64,000 nt of DNA from Phaseolus vulgaris (Eukaryota > Streptophyta > Magnoliopsida > Fabales > Fabaceae): positions 14,780,698 through 14,844,697 of the forward strand of contig NC_023749.2 of NCBI RefSeq assembly GCF_000499845.2, in the 5' to 3' direction. The position numbers and the translations under genes were made by a program. Positions 1 to 12,017 of this stretch are shown here, one piece after another; position 1 is the first letter of the stretch; each line of letters starts with the position of its first letter. Below the pieces are notes generated by a model. The model was not told where the DNA came from. It ran no database searches and saw only the letters and a list, made by a program, of their open reading frames with translations.

Positions 1-266
1 CGGCCAAAATCTTTGAAACTGAAACTCCTTTCAGCATGAAATATGTAGGAATTTTAAACCATACAGATCTCTTGAAATGTCCAGTCCATCAGTACGGCAG
101 ACAAGGAATGCTTAACAATTTCAATAATTTCTGTGATTGTTTAATGCAAATGATTGCATTAGATATATGGCTATGCCTATTTTACCTAAAAGTAAATTAC
201 ATATCATCAAGTGAGTAGCTATATGACTTAACATATTCTAGAAGACAGTTCTGGAATTCAACATAC

Positions 267-3200
267 CCAACCATGTGGAAAATGCAATGTATTGGATCCT
301 TTGAAGATGTATTGGTATTTCTTTTCCAATGTCATGATGAATGATGGGGAAAAAAGGTGGCCAATTTTTTTCCTCTATGACTATTCCAGCTGCAAATGAA
401 AAAAAAAAAGTTAAAACATCAAAATATAGACATCGTTCTAACTGATTTCTACAGGAATAGATGAACCAAAGTACCTCGTGATATGGCATCTTCCCTTCGT
501 TTTAGTTCCTACAGAACATTACAACATAATCAATTTCCAGATTATAGCAAATAATATTATAGCAGAATAGCCAAGTCAAATTCATAGCAAGGTTAATTTA
601 TGTAGTGAACAAGATTCTCGACAGAAGGTTGACTGACTTACAAATACTAACATTAAAAATAAGAAAAAATGGCCACAGATAACATAATTGACATAAGTTG
701 CCCTTGCTACATATTAAGTCCCTGATACTAATATAGATTCATCATAATTTTTTTGCATGAATATAATATAACTATAAATATTGAATCTGGCAAACCAAGT
801 TTCTAACTCATAAAAGTAAGTTGTGTACTTGGTTCTAAAGATATCAGATGAGATAACAAAATGAATCACCTGCTCCCTTCTTTTCAAGTCAGCTTCTCTA
901 GCTTGAAGTTCCTTCTCCTTTGCTTTGACGTCCTAAAGTTAAGAAGTGCAAATTAAATCTTTGGTCAAAAACATTGAGGCACATAAATTTGAGATATACA
1001 CACATATGCACAAGGTTATCAGACTCGAGAGTCTACTCAGACTCGTGGGAGGGCCTGTAAAACCAACTCGTAGACTTGTAAGAGTCTACTTCACATTAAA
1101 AAATTAACAAAAAAAAAAATCATGATACCAATTCCATAATATTAAAATAAACAACTTCATACACCAACAAAATAACTAAAACTAGACAAATGTTATCAAG
1201 TTTAAAAGTCTCTTTCATCTAATCCTCTAAGGCAATCATCTCCAAGATCTTCATGATCATCTCTATCATCATCTCCAAGATCTTCATGATCATCTCTATC
1301 ATCATCTCCCATCACCATCTTCATCCAAAAATCTTAAAAGAATCATTTAATCCCCAATCTGCCCAAAAATCCACAATCTATCCAAAAAATTTCAAACCCT
1401 AAAACCTAAAAATAACCCTAATTAAAAAATCTCTAACCCTAAATCCAATTTAAAATACCCTAAATCCAATTTAAAATAACCATAACCCCAATTTAAATAA
1501 CCCTAAACCTAACCTAGAACACCACCAACCAACAAATACTTCCGCAAAGATTTGCGAGTGGCGCGTGGCGTATGCGACAATGACGATGCGCGACGCAGTG
1601 TGGTGACAAGGTTGTGTAGTGCGACAACGAGGCTGCGTGGTGCGACGACGAGGCAGCACGGTGCAACGACGACGGTCAGGAAGATGGCACCACAAACATG
1701 AGGTATGGGAACCAAAGAAACCCTAAAATCTAACCTAATTTTAATGAAGCACACTGTTTTTTAGCCTTTTTATCTAAACTCGCGAGTTCACAGAGTCCGA
1801 CCGAGTCTGTTCTGAGTCCACTCAAAAACGGGTTTGGTACTGAGTTGACTCGTGAGGCCTCAGCAGACCCTTAACCCTACGGTTTGATAACCTTGCATAT
1901 GCATACATACATATACATATATATTTCAATATTTTCATAATCCAACCTACCTTGGAGCTATCAAGGGGGATGTCAATAGTTGCGCCCCGATCATAAGGCT
2001 CTGGAGGAAGGGGTGAGAGCCTTGAGTTTGCAGAGGGAACATTTCCAGAATTCTGCAAATTCAGAAAAAGAATGTACTAGGTTAATATAAAGAATTTTTC
2101 TTCTTCCGTTTATATTTTATGTTTAAAAGGAAACACAGTTTGGAAATGAGGCCAAAGAGACACTGGGAATAAAAAGGACACCAAATAATGCTGTTGACAA
2201 ATTATCAAAAAAGAACATCCTATAATAGTATTGCATCAATCTACATTGAGCGATCTCCCCCCAAATGGCAAAGGAAAAGAAGCACCAAAAGAGAAAACCA
2301 TAATATAATAGAAGTGTACTGCCACAACCTGGTTTCCAAATTTCATGACAACAGAAAAAAAATAACATTATTAGTAAATCCGTCCAAAATTTAACTCTTG
2401 GACCATTTGGTTGTAGACTTACTTTGCAATCAAAAACAGGGAAAAGGCCTAGGCCAACCGAGGACACTTTAAGACAGCCTTCCAAGGAAACTAGGTAAGC
2501 TTTGCTTAGCCCCTAATGCAAACTTTATATGGAGCCAATTCTTTCCAATCTCCACCTCAACAAAGCCCTTCCTCAACTACTACATTAAGTAAGCAATAGG
2601 CTACAGACAGTCTTTTGACTTCTCTGCTACCCCATACTGGTGATCCTAAGGGAAGACAGTGTGCCATTACAGTTATTCACAAATTCTTGCTATTTCATAG
2701 TCATATAGGCTACAAAAAAGAATTAGTAAATCTCAATTTATATCAAAGAAATTCCATAGATATCACATCTGCCCTTCCAAGTCAGTAAACCCTGTCCTCA
2801 CTTCTTACTTCGTTGCTGATCACTGAACCTGACTCCATAGCCTGACAGTCTTCAAATGCCCCCATCCCGTAGACTCTTCTACTTTCATAATATTGATACA
2901 CCCATTCCACACAAAAAAGAAAACACATCCTTGCATTTAGAGCCTTCCTACACAAATCATCACTTTCATGGAAATAGGTGAATATATCTCCATGCCCTTT
3001 CACCGTGAAGTTTTATACAAAGATCTCAAATTTTAATATCCTAGTTTCTCCACTTGACAGACAGCTAACCAACTGAGGCTGAATATTGCTTTCCCTCTCC
3101 CACATGAAATTAGTTCCTATCATCATACCCCATAAAAACCTCCATAGTAACAGGGTTGCCATTAGTGTGTAACTTCACAACCTATTGCACAGAAGTGACC

Positions 3201-5346
3201 TCAAATTCCATTTTTTTTAGCCTTAATACATTCTTTTGAATGAGAAATCATAAACTCTAGAAAACATTGCACATTATGAAAGAGCATTATCACTGAATTC
3301 TTCTGCTGCCAAAATTCAATTTGACCCACTTTACCAAGTTTAAAAGGAAAGAGTCCATTCCAACTTTTTATTATTCTACAACATGTAATCATCTTCAGTA
3401 ACTCAACAGTGCAAATCATTAATTGCCAACATATGCCAATACTATAATAAAACCTACAAACTCAGATCTTGTATTTAATCCAGAGTAACACAAGTGCACC
3501 AAACTACCAATTGGTCCCTCCTGACCCATCAGTATAAATAAATCTCTAGATTAATTACAATGGGGTAAATACTACAGATAACAAATCTCAGAGAACTCAT
3601 ACAAACCCATTCATCCAGAGTAACATCACAACACAAGTGTACCAAACTACCAATTGATCCCTCCCAACCCATCAAGTATATATAAATCTCTAGATTAATT
3701 ATAAAGGGAAAATAATACAGAAATCAAAGCTTCAATATAAGAATTTCAAGATAGTAAGACCAGTAACAGTTATCGCACTTGCACTGTTGCACAATTAAAA
3801 TACAAAGGATACATATCAAAAGTTAACAACCATTGATTGCTTTATTTGTTAAAATATTGTTTCATAAAATAGTGTTTTAATGCATGAGTCAGGTTTAGAG
3901 GAAAAGGCAAACTTACAGTTGTGTAAAATGCACCTCCACTATAACTTGACCCTTTTCCTTTAGCCTGTCCATCCTAATATTAATAATGAAAAGGCAAAAT
4001 GTTTCAGTTCTAAAATTAATAATCAAATAAGCAAGACTACAAGAACTCGGCATATGTGAGGTGGCACTTCTGCAATTTCAATCAACAAAGGCAGCAATCA
4101 TGGCATAGTTAGAAGAACATATTTCATCCAATAATCACTAAACAAATCATCAATAATATACAGAAAAATTATGAGAAGTCAGTTTCTTGTTAATTCATTG
4201 AGGAATTCCCTGCCCTCCAAAGGAAATGACTGATAAATAAAACTTGACGCTATTTCATACTCAATAACAGCATGTTTCCTCCCAAGAAGACAGAATCAGC
4301 CCAAAAACACAGCTTTTCTGGATATCAAGAGATTTACATATCCTTTATCTTGAACAAGGGATAGAGTTATTGGTAAAATGTTTTTTGTCTTAGTTAGACT
4401 CATGATTTTTCTCATTAAGTCGTGAAGGCAAGCCTTGACGCAGCAGTAAAGTTGCCCTTTGTGACTAGTCAATCACCTTTGAACCCGAAAATAGCCTCTT
4501 TTCCAATGCTAGGAAAAAACGGCGTACAATGACTCTTCCACATATCTTCCTACAGCGAAGAGTCTTCACGGCATCAGGGTACGTTAATTTTATCTTTTTT
4601 AGGAATAATCTTCCCTTTATACAAATCTAGCTGTTGTCCCGATATACTTGGTTTCTTCTGAACGCAAAGATATAAAATATCATATAAATACATTTCAAAA
4701 CTGTTTTTATTTCGAATGATAACAGTAAAGTTCAATTAAAAAAACAATAGATGGATTTTTCAAAGGAGGAGACGCTACCAGGAAGGAAAACGATACAGTT
4801 TCTCATAAGCAAATATTTATAGATCAACTACATTACTTAGCCGGCCAAAAAATTTATCCAGACACCGCTGTTTTCGACGGTTCGATCTCTCAAAAATCCC
4901 CAAATCAAACCAATTTAAGACCGTTGCAGAAAGGAATCCACCGTCGTTAAAAAAAATCAAGTCGTTAAACCTGAGACAGGTCCATCAACCAGATCGAAAA
5001 ATTGAAACGAAAACGGTTAAAATTAAAACAAATAAACTCACGATCCGAATGCTTTGTACGAAAAGAAGATCTTATCCATTTAATTATTGCCCTCTCACTA
5101 GATATGTCCGCGGTTCAGTTATTAGTAATTACGCATCGGAAAATTCACAAACAATATATAAGGCGTTCAACTGAGGAACGATCTGGAGCAAAGAAACGGA
5201 TCTAGGTATAGCGAAGAGCGATTGCGAAGAATGAATTAGACAGAGGAAAAGCGAACGAAAGGAGATTAGGGAAAATGAATACTAACCGCGAAGGGATTAA
5301 CCTCGACATCTTCTTCCTCGAAGGGATTGGGATCGTAGCGACTCAT
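267..5346 (-). CDS. SCAMP: SCAMP, secretory carrier-associated membrane protein (5' part, six exons)
   Basis: Tetraspan vesicle-trafficking protein of the trans-Golgi, early endosome and plasma membrane. Exons by eye: 5287-5346, 3917-3973, 1951-2052, 870-932, 475-508 and 267-389, all with GT-AG junctions and consistent phase (439 nt, about 146 codons). The start is the ATG at 5346, opening [19 protein letters not shown] with the NPF endocytic-type motifs of SCAMP N-termini. Next come the segment [20 protein letters not shown], a charged heptad-like coiled coil ([18 protein letters not shown]) and the conserved pre-membrane block [16 protein letters not shown], ending [11 protein letters not shown]. 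The four membrane spans and C-terminus lie left of the window. The gene is not visibly broken. Family assignment is firm; the paralogue is not resolved. Confidence 0.93.
1011..1895. mobile_element. hAT-like non-autonomous DNA element in SCAMP intron 3
   Basis: The 885-bp element has inverted ends CAAGGTTATCA (1011) and TGATAACCTTG (1895). It is flanked by a perfect 8-bp direct repeat CATATGCA at 1003-1010 and 1896-1903, the TSD length of hAT elements. The interior carries A/C-rich CCCTAAA-like stretches (about 1390-1510), a tandem duplication of about 35 bp (about 1228-1305) and a GC-richer block with TGCGACGACGAGG-type repeats (1555-1680). No transposase ORF is present. The short open frames across 1471-2058 are not coding for anything recognised. 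Confidence 0.8.
3480..3720. repeat. Two-copy tandem duplication in SCAMP intron 2
   Basis: The stretches 3480-3577 and 3615-3720 are diverged copies of one unit. Both contain CCAGAGTAACA, the string ACCAAACTACCAATTG and AAATCTCTAGATTAATTA. The copies lie about 135 bp apart. The unit is intronic with no coding content. Confidence 0.75.
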
Positions 5347-5520
5347 GAATCGGAGTGAAAGAGAGAAATGAATGCGATTGTTGATGCAATGTGTGTGTGA
5401 GAGAGTAAGAGAGTGACAGACAGAGAAGAAAGCCTTGGAATCTACGGCTTCCTCTCTTTCCGATGATTCTGTTTGCTTCTGACAAACTCCACAAACGAAA
5501 AATCTGCATGCCTTCTTATA
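5347..5520 (-). promoter_or_regulatory. 5' UTR and probable TATA box of the SCAMP gene
   Basis: Upstream of the SCAMP start the minus strand shows a purine/pyrimidine-rich leader. TATAAG lies at 5515-5520, followed by a C/T- and A-rich stretch where initiation would be expected. This is a motif inference only; no start site can be read directly. Confidence 0.4.
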
Positions 5521-8516
5521 ACCATCTTCCTCATCACCCTTTTATCTTCTTTTTTTTTTTTGTAAGAAACTTTACTTTAATATTCTTTTAGTGAAATCCT
5601 TATATTTATTCTTTAAGACTTAGGATATGTAGATTTATTTATGTTCTTATATGTAAAGAAAACACCTTTGTCTTTTATTTCCTTTTAAAAAACACTAAGA
5701 AATTTTATTAAAAAAATAAGCTTTTATTAACACTTGTATTTTGTTGGATCATTATTGTAAGGTAAGCTAAGAATCAAATTTTCCATAAAAATGTAGTGTT
5801 TCTTAAATTTTACTTTGTTGTTCTTGAACTTTAATTTTTTTAATTAATTTCTATATTCTTAAAGTTGATAGTTTATACTTTAATTAACTTTTAAATTTAT
5901 ATTTTGTACAAATAAATAGACTTCTTATAATTTTATCTTAAATTAACATTTTTTTTTCACATACTGTTCTGTTTTTATTAATTGAAATTCCATTTCACCT
6001 GAAAGTTAACATAAAATACTAACAAAAAGAAAACTCAATTACTTATTCATCTTTAATGTTAATTATTTATTATCATTTTTCTTACATTTCATTCTTTCGT
6101 ATAACTAATAAAATATTAATTTAAAAAATTATATGAAAATAAAAATAAATATTCTTTAATGTTAACTTGATTATGGTTCAATGTCTGGAAAAAGGACTTA
6201 TAAAATTAACTAAAACCAATGAATGATTGAGAATTATATTTTTTTGGTAGTTTAATCTTAATCTATTATAGGATATTATTTATATAAAAAATAAATTTGA
6301 GGATTAATTGGATGGAATTAAAAGTTAGGTGTTCATATGTTAAATTTAAGAATTAATTAAATAAAACTATAATTTAATATTTATTCATAAAAGAGACAAG
6401 GTTTAAGAATTAATTGGATGAGCTAGAGGATTGAATATGTTCATCTCGAATTTATACTTGATATTATGAGAAACACTATTATATTCTAAGAATTTGTTTT
6501 AAACTTAATTCCTGTTTTATTCTAAAGAGAAAAAGGAAACATGTATATGAAATATAATATTGTTACTGCAAATAATATTGGACTATTTGGATTTACTGAA
6601 CATAATTTCTCAATATGAAAAAAAAAATCATTACTGAAAAAAAATATATTGTATTTTAATATAATATAATGAATTATTTTTCTAACTAATATTTTTTTTT
6701 TAACTTCGAACTATTTCCTTGATAGAAAAATTTGGAAAAACAAATTATGTAATGTCTATTAGTTATTCTTAATTTTATTACAATTATTTCATATAATTCA
6801 TTCTAACTTTATATATGTTCTAAATAACAATTCTCAACTTAAGAATGATGCACTAAAAAAACAGAAAACTAGTCAATTTGATCAAGAGGGGCACTCTTTA
6901 ACTAATAATAATGACCCTTCACTACATATAAAGAAAAAATAATTCTTTAACTTCCTCTTGAAATTTGATAAAAAAAAAATCAAAGTTTGTAATTTCAGCA
7001 TGTTTGATCAAGTTTGTTATAATTTTATTTTTAAATATTAGTCCTATAATTTTTATTCACGATCTTATAGTAAGTTCTTATAGTTTTCATTTAAAATTCC
7101 TTATTATTTTAGTTTGAATGACATACATTTTTCTAGATATTTATGCTCAAATTAGGTATGCTCATCACTATTAATAAGTATTCAACAAATCTACATATTT
7201 TATATCTAAATTTAATATTATTATTTAAGTTTGAATATATCACATCTTGTAATATTCTATAGTTTGATAGTTTTATCATTTTTTTTATTGACATGTTAGA
7301 CTTGGTTTTTTACAAGATATTATTCCATATAAATTTTATTTAGTAGGGTCAAAATCCAAACCATGAAACATGTATAATTGGTCAAAAACTGAAATTTTCG
7401 GTGCAAAAATGTTATAAAGAAAGCATTGAAAATGAAATGCATATACTTCAGTTGAGATTTGTTTAACCAAGGTTAACTTTTTGGCTTATGTGGTGAAGAA
7501 TTAGCCAAGTGATGAGTAGAAACAGTAATAAGATTTATCTTTCGGTGCATAAGGAGCTGTCAATTCAATCTAACACGAAACGTCACGTAGCGTACATTCT
7601 TTGTCTCAATGCTTAATCATCCAACACATTGCATCAACCATCAGCCAAATTTGCTTTGATAGTGAAATATAGAATAAACATAAAATCGATATGATCTCTT
7701 CCAAATATACTCACTTAAATATAACATCTAATAACTCTCTTTTGTTTTGTATATGCAAGACCCAAGACAGCAACAGACCTCCCCCTCACCTTCTTTCCTT
7801 TTTTTTTTCTTTCTGCCTTTCCTTTCTCTTTTCAATTTGTCTTACATAACTCATCTATTCTAAAATCCGATCACATCATGGTGTAGCTGAAGAGTCGGAG
7901 TACATTTTTATCTGATCAGATTTTCAAACAAAGTAAGTTCATTTTTATTTTAAAAATCACATATTCTTTGTTCTTCTCTATGATTTAGTCATCAATCTTT
8001 GTGGGATCAGTTGAAAAAAGTAATCCTCTCAACTTATTCTATTATATAGTGAATTTATGTTCTGTTTGGATAATTGCATTAGGCCCTTATATTTTAAAGT
8101 TTATCTAGACTGAGAGGCTAAAGACTAAAATTTTAGAGGTTGCTTGGAAAACAAATAATTAAGGTAAGGGAAGTTAACTTTAATTTTCAATAATACCTTA
8201 GGTTAGAAAATCTGGATTGGAGGGAACGTGGTTCCAATATTCAATTTATCTTGCAAGGATTTGTTTATATATTGTGTAAACTTGTAAAAATATTAAACTT
8301 TGATGGTTTAATATTTAAGTGTTAGTTTTTTATGTTAAATGATATTGTATGATGAAAATTGTATGGAATTGAATTCATACTTTTGGAATAATGTGGACTG
8401 ATGTTTATTGTGTATTAAGTATTGATGTCAATGTGGTAACAGAGATCTTCGAGTTTCAGTGATGATCTAAGTCACATAGATTAAGATATCAGGTGGTGAG
8501 AAGCTGATGGAGGAGT
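5521..8516. other. AT-rich intergenic region without a recognisable gene
   Basis: Very AT-rich on both strands, with only short open frames. A pyrimidine-rich stretch at about 7780-7850, followed by a good-looking donor (AAAGTAAGTT near 7930), resembles a 5' leader exon on the plus strand. No coding exon follows before the Copia LTR, so no gene is called. Confidence 0.6.
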
Positions 8517-10622
8517 TGTTGGTTATTAATTCAAATTTTATTACCCTTAAATTATTTACCGTTAGTATTGCATTAATTGTCAGTTTATAGGGTTGTTAGT
8601 ATTCCTATTTTATAGTTTCCAGTATTTGTAATTTTATTATATATATTATTGAATTCAGTTCAGCAGTTTTGCAATTTCGTGCAATTAGGTTCAATTAGTT
8701 TCTACAACTTTTTGCCTCATGTTATTTCCTTCAATTAGTTTCTACAACTGGTATCAAGATCCAATCTGTTATCATGAACTTTACCCAATTATTAGTCCCT
8801 ATCCTTGAGGGAAAAAATTACAATCGGTGGTGTGTGCAAATGAGAGTTTTGCTTGATTATCATGAATTATGGGATGTCGTTGAGAGTGGAGTGTCTGCAT
8901 TAGCTGATAATGCAATTGAGGCGCAATGAGTAGCACATCGTGACCAGAAGAAAAAGGACAATAAGACTTTGTATCTCATTCATCAATGGATGAATGATGA
9001 GACGTTTGAGAAGATAGAAGGAGAAACAACTGCAAGTGAGGCTTAGATAATTTTGTCAACCAATTATAAAGGTGATGACAAGATCAATAGGGTGTGTCTT
9101 CAAACCCTAAGACACCAATATGAACTACTGCAGATGGAAACCACAGAGACTGTTGATGTCTATATAAATAAAGTTCTTGCCTTGACAAATCAGATGAAGA
9201 CCAATGGTGAAACACATTCAGAGCAGACAAAGGTGGATAAGATTTTGAGGTCTTTAACTCCCAGATTTGAACATGTTGTTGCCGCAATTGAAGAGGCCAA
9301 TGACATTTCAACAATGACAGTAAGGTTATTATCTGGTTCCCTACGAGAGCATGAGCAATGAATGAATGACAATAAGATTGGAAAACCAATTGAACAGGCT
9401 TTACAAGCACAAGCCTCAATTGGTAGCTCCTATCATAAACACGGTAGTTCACGAGGCAAAGGACGGGGACGTGGTGGTAGCTATTCCAGCAAAGGTCATG
9501 GTGGCCAGAATCATAGAGGCGTTGAGAAAAACAACATTGGTTCCAATCACAATCCAACTTCAAATAACTCTTGACGCGGAGGACGTGGTTGCGGAGGACG
9601 AGGAGGCATGTATAATAAAACAAATGTGGAGTGTTATAACTGCCATAAATGCGACCATTATGCAAATGAGTGCATATCAAAAGGTGATAATCATGTTGCC
9701 AATTGTGCTCAAGAAGATAGTAATCACAAACAAGATGAAGAGGATCATGCAATACTAATGGCAGCCACATCAAATGAAACCCCAAACAATCAGACTTGGT
9801 ATTTGGATACAGGTTGCACAAATCATACGTGTGGTCAAAATGAGCTATTTGCAGATTTGGATGACTCATTTCGCACAAAAGTGAAATTCGGTGATGGCAG
9901 GTTCGTTCCGATGACTGGAAAAGGGCGAATTCTTATCACATTGAAGAACGGTGATCACAGGTACATCTATGATGTTTTCTATGTACTTGATATGAAAAGT
10001 AATCTATTGAGTATGGGACAACTGGCCAAAAAGGGTTACATGATCCACATAGTTGAAAATCAATTCTCAATTTTTGATAAAAAAAAGGTGGTTTGATTCT
10101 TAAAACCTTTTATTAAAAAAACCGCATGTTTCCAGTAGATTTTCATATGGGTGATTTCAAGTGTTTGAATGGAATAATGAATAATGAATCGTGGTTGTGA
10201 CATTTACGCTTTGGGCACTTAAATTTTCAGAGTTTGGAAAATCTCTCCAAACGAAATTTAGTGAATGGTTTACCCTATATTCATCACCCTGATCAATTGT
10301 GTGAGGTTTGCATTTTTTGAAAGAATCACAGGATACCATTTGTTAAGGAGCCTTGGCGTGCGAAATTTCTTTTGGAGCTTGTTCATACATATGTTTGTGG
10401 CCCGATGAACATATCATCAATTGGAGGTAATAAATATTTCTTAACCTTTATTGGTGATTTCTCAAGGAAAACCTGGATTTATCTATTGAAAAGCAAGGAT
10501 GAGGTATTCCACTGCTTTAAAATATTTAAAGCTTTGTTGAAAGACAGAGTGACAGACTAATTAAGATGATGCGTAGTGATGGAGGGGGTGAGTACAAGTC
10601 TAATGAGTTCAAGAGACATATT
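8517..10622 (+). mobile_element. Truncated Copia retrotransposon (5' LTR, gag, protease, part of integrase)
   Basis: The probable 5' LTR is 8517-8746 (TGTTGG...CTACA), followed by a primer-binding-like TGGTATCAAGATC at about 8749. One reading frame, with stops near 8927, 9044, 9359, 9572 and 10094, carries in order: a DUF4219-like start (ATG 8774), UBN2-type gag, an RG-rich linker, a CCHC knuckle (CYNCHKCDHYANEC, about 9632-9673), a protease motif (WYLDTGCTNH) and the GAG-pre-integrase HLRFGHLN region. The start of the integrase catalytic core has VHTYVCGP, where the first acidic residue is lost, then RSDGGGEY. It stops at about 10,622; reverse transcriptase, RNase H and the 3' LTR are absent. 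Confidence 0.85.
8774..10618 (+). pseudogene. Copia gag-pol pseudogene (gag to integrase start)
   Basis: Coding remnant of the element at 8517. All recognisable segments lie in one frame, interrupted by at least five stop codons, so decay is mainly by substitution up to the integrase. The protease has DTG where this family more often has DSG. The first integrase aspartate appears replaced by tyrosine. Reading breaks at about 10,100 and near 10,318 and 10,558. It cannot encode an active polyprotein. Confidence 0.85.
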
Positions 10623-10967
10623 TGTACACAAAGGAGGAAAATTATCTTTATCTAGTGTTATAGATGTTTTCGAGACAAAAATAAAGACTTGGAACTCAAA
10701 TGTTGAACTCATGACCTTGTATATAATCCCACATATCTTAAAAATAAAATTCAAAGATCTTGAAAACAATTATTTTGGTCCTAAAATTAATAAATTATCA
10801 TTTTGTGTTCTATCTAAACACAATGATAGTTTACATTACATGCTGCAAATGCAATTGTAATCCAAAATATAGATCCAACAGGCACAACACAAGTAAACCA
10901 GAGATATCATTTTCAAGTGTACAAAGAATAGTAAATATCCAGTTACAATGTTTGTCTGCGATTTGGT
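10623..10967. repeat. 345-bp segmental duplication, copy 1
   Basis: Nearly the same sequence as 15201-15541, in the same orientation, with scattered substitutions and a few small indels. It abuts the broken end of the Copia element. Copy 2 lies just 3' of the SRF gene, so this copy is probably the displaced one. The open frames at 10576-10990 arise within it and are not genes. Confidence 0.9.
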
Positions 10968-12017
10968 CACAAAAAGCCCAACATCACTAGAGTGATCTCG
11001 CTTGGGCGAGATCCTCTAGAAGCATCTAGCTTAGGCGAGTTTGGGCGAGCTTTGGTGAGTGTTGGTGCGTTCCAGCTTTCTTTTTAGCTTTGTATATTCT
11101 CATTTTGCCCAATCATCTCCATTCTTCCCTAGAATCCTGAAATTAACACAAATTTTGGAATAAATCGTTCTTCTTCAAATTAAAATCACAAAAAATGTAT
11201 AAATTCATAAATTAAGGATTATTTTATGATTATTTTATCAATTAATATTCATAAGCACATGTATTTTAATATGAAATATTACTTAAATCTGACACTTATC
11301 ACTAGATTTCTTGCTTCCCACGAATAAGCTGGGTTGTGTAGAGCAAGGGGAAAAACCAACATTGTCTTGACAAAACAAATGAGTGTTTGCATTTGTACAA
11401 AAGTTGCATTGTACAACAGTCTGTCATGCAATTCATGTTTTTTAATGAAGTATGAAAAAACAAGATTGAAAAGAAAAAGGATGTATATACAAAAAAAAAA
11501 TTTATGTTATGCATACAGTTCGTTATTGGGATGAGGTCATATGAGAAGGAAAAATGCGTGTGAGTAAAGAGCAAAGGGACGTGAATTAGTGTGAGAGAAA
11601 TAATATATACATGTTAATATAGGTGATTATCATTATCCATTTTAATTCAACTTGTCGTTAGTCAGTCAAAAAATGATTGTCGCCTGCTGTGGCTAGATGG
11701 ACTAAAAATCATGGTAAGTTGATGGGTAAACCTACAATTTTTTTTTTTAATATTTTTATTTTAATATATATGAACATTTTTTAAGTTTTTAATATCTCTA
11801 ATTGGATAAATTAAAATTATTATTATTTATATGTTAAATCAATCCATTATAATTAATATTTGAAACTTAATTTATAAATATCAATAATATTTTATTATTT
11901 AAATAATAGAATACAAAATATTGATTTCTTAAACTACCTTTTTATTTAATTTTTAACTTTAAAAAAATGGATCAATGAGTTGACCTGTCTCATCCCCATC
12001 TATATCCATCAATTTAG
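10968..12017. other. Intergenic repeat-derived sequence
   Basis: Contains a short block of CTTGGGCGAG / TTTGGGCGAG direct repeats (about 10990-11070) that looks repeat-derived, then AT-rich sequence. Short opposing open frames at 11302-11574 are low-complexity. No gene is seen. Confidence 0.5.

Noticed and set aside
1390..1510. Interstitial telomere repeat
   Set aside because: CCCTAAA-like units are too degenerate and irregular, and are part of the hAT-like element.
7740..7940. Possible orphan first exon of a plus-strand gene
   Set aside because: A pyrimidine-rich leader and a donor-like site are present, but no coding exon or acceptor is found before the Copia element.
9084..9878. 264-codon minus-strand open frame
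   Set aside because: It is the complement of the Copia gag/protease region and has no domain or start context of its own.
10557..10990. Cluster of small open frames
   Set aside because: All fall in the duplicated non-coding 345-bp segment shared with the SRF 3' flank.
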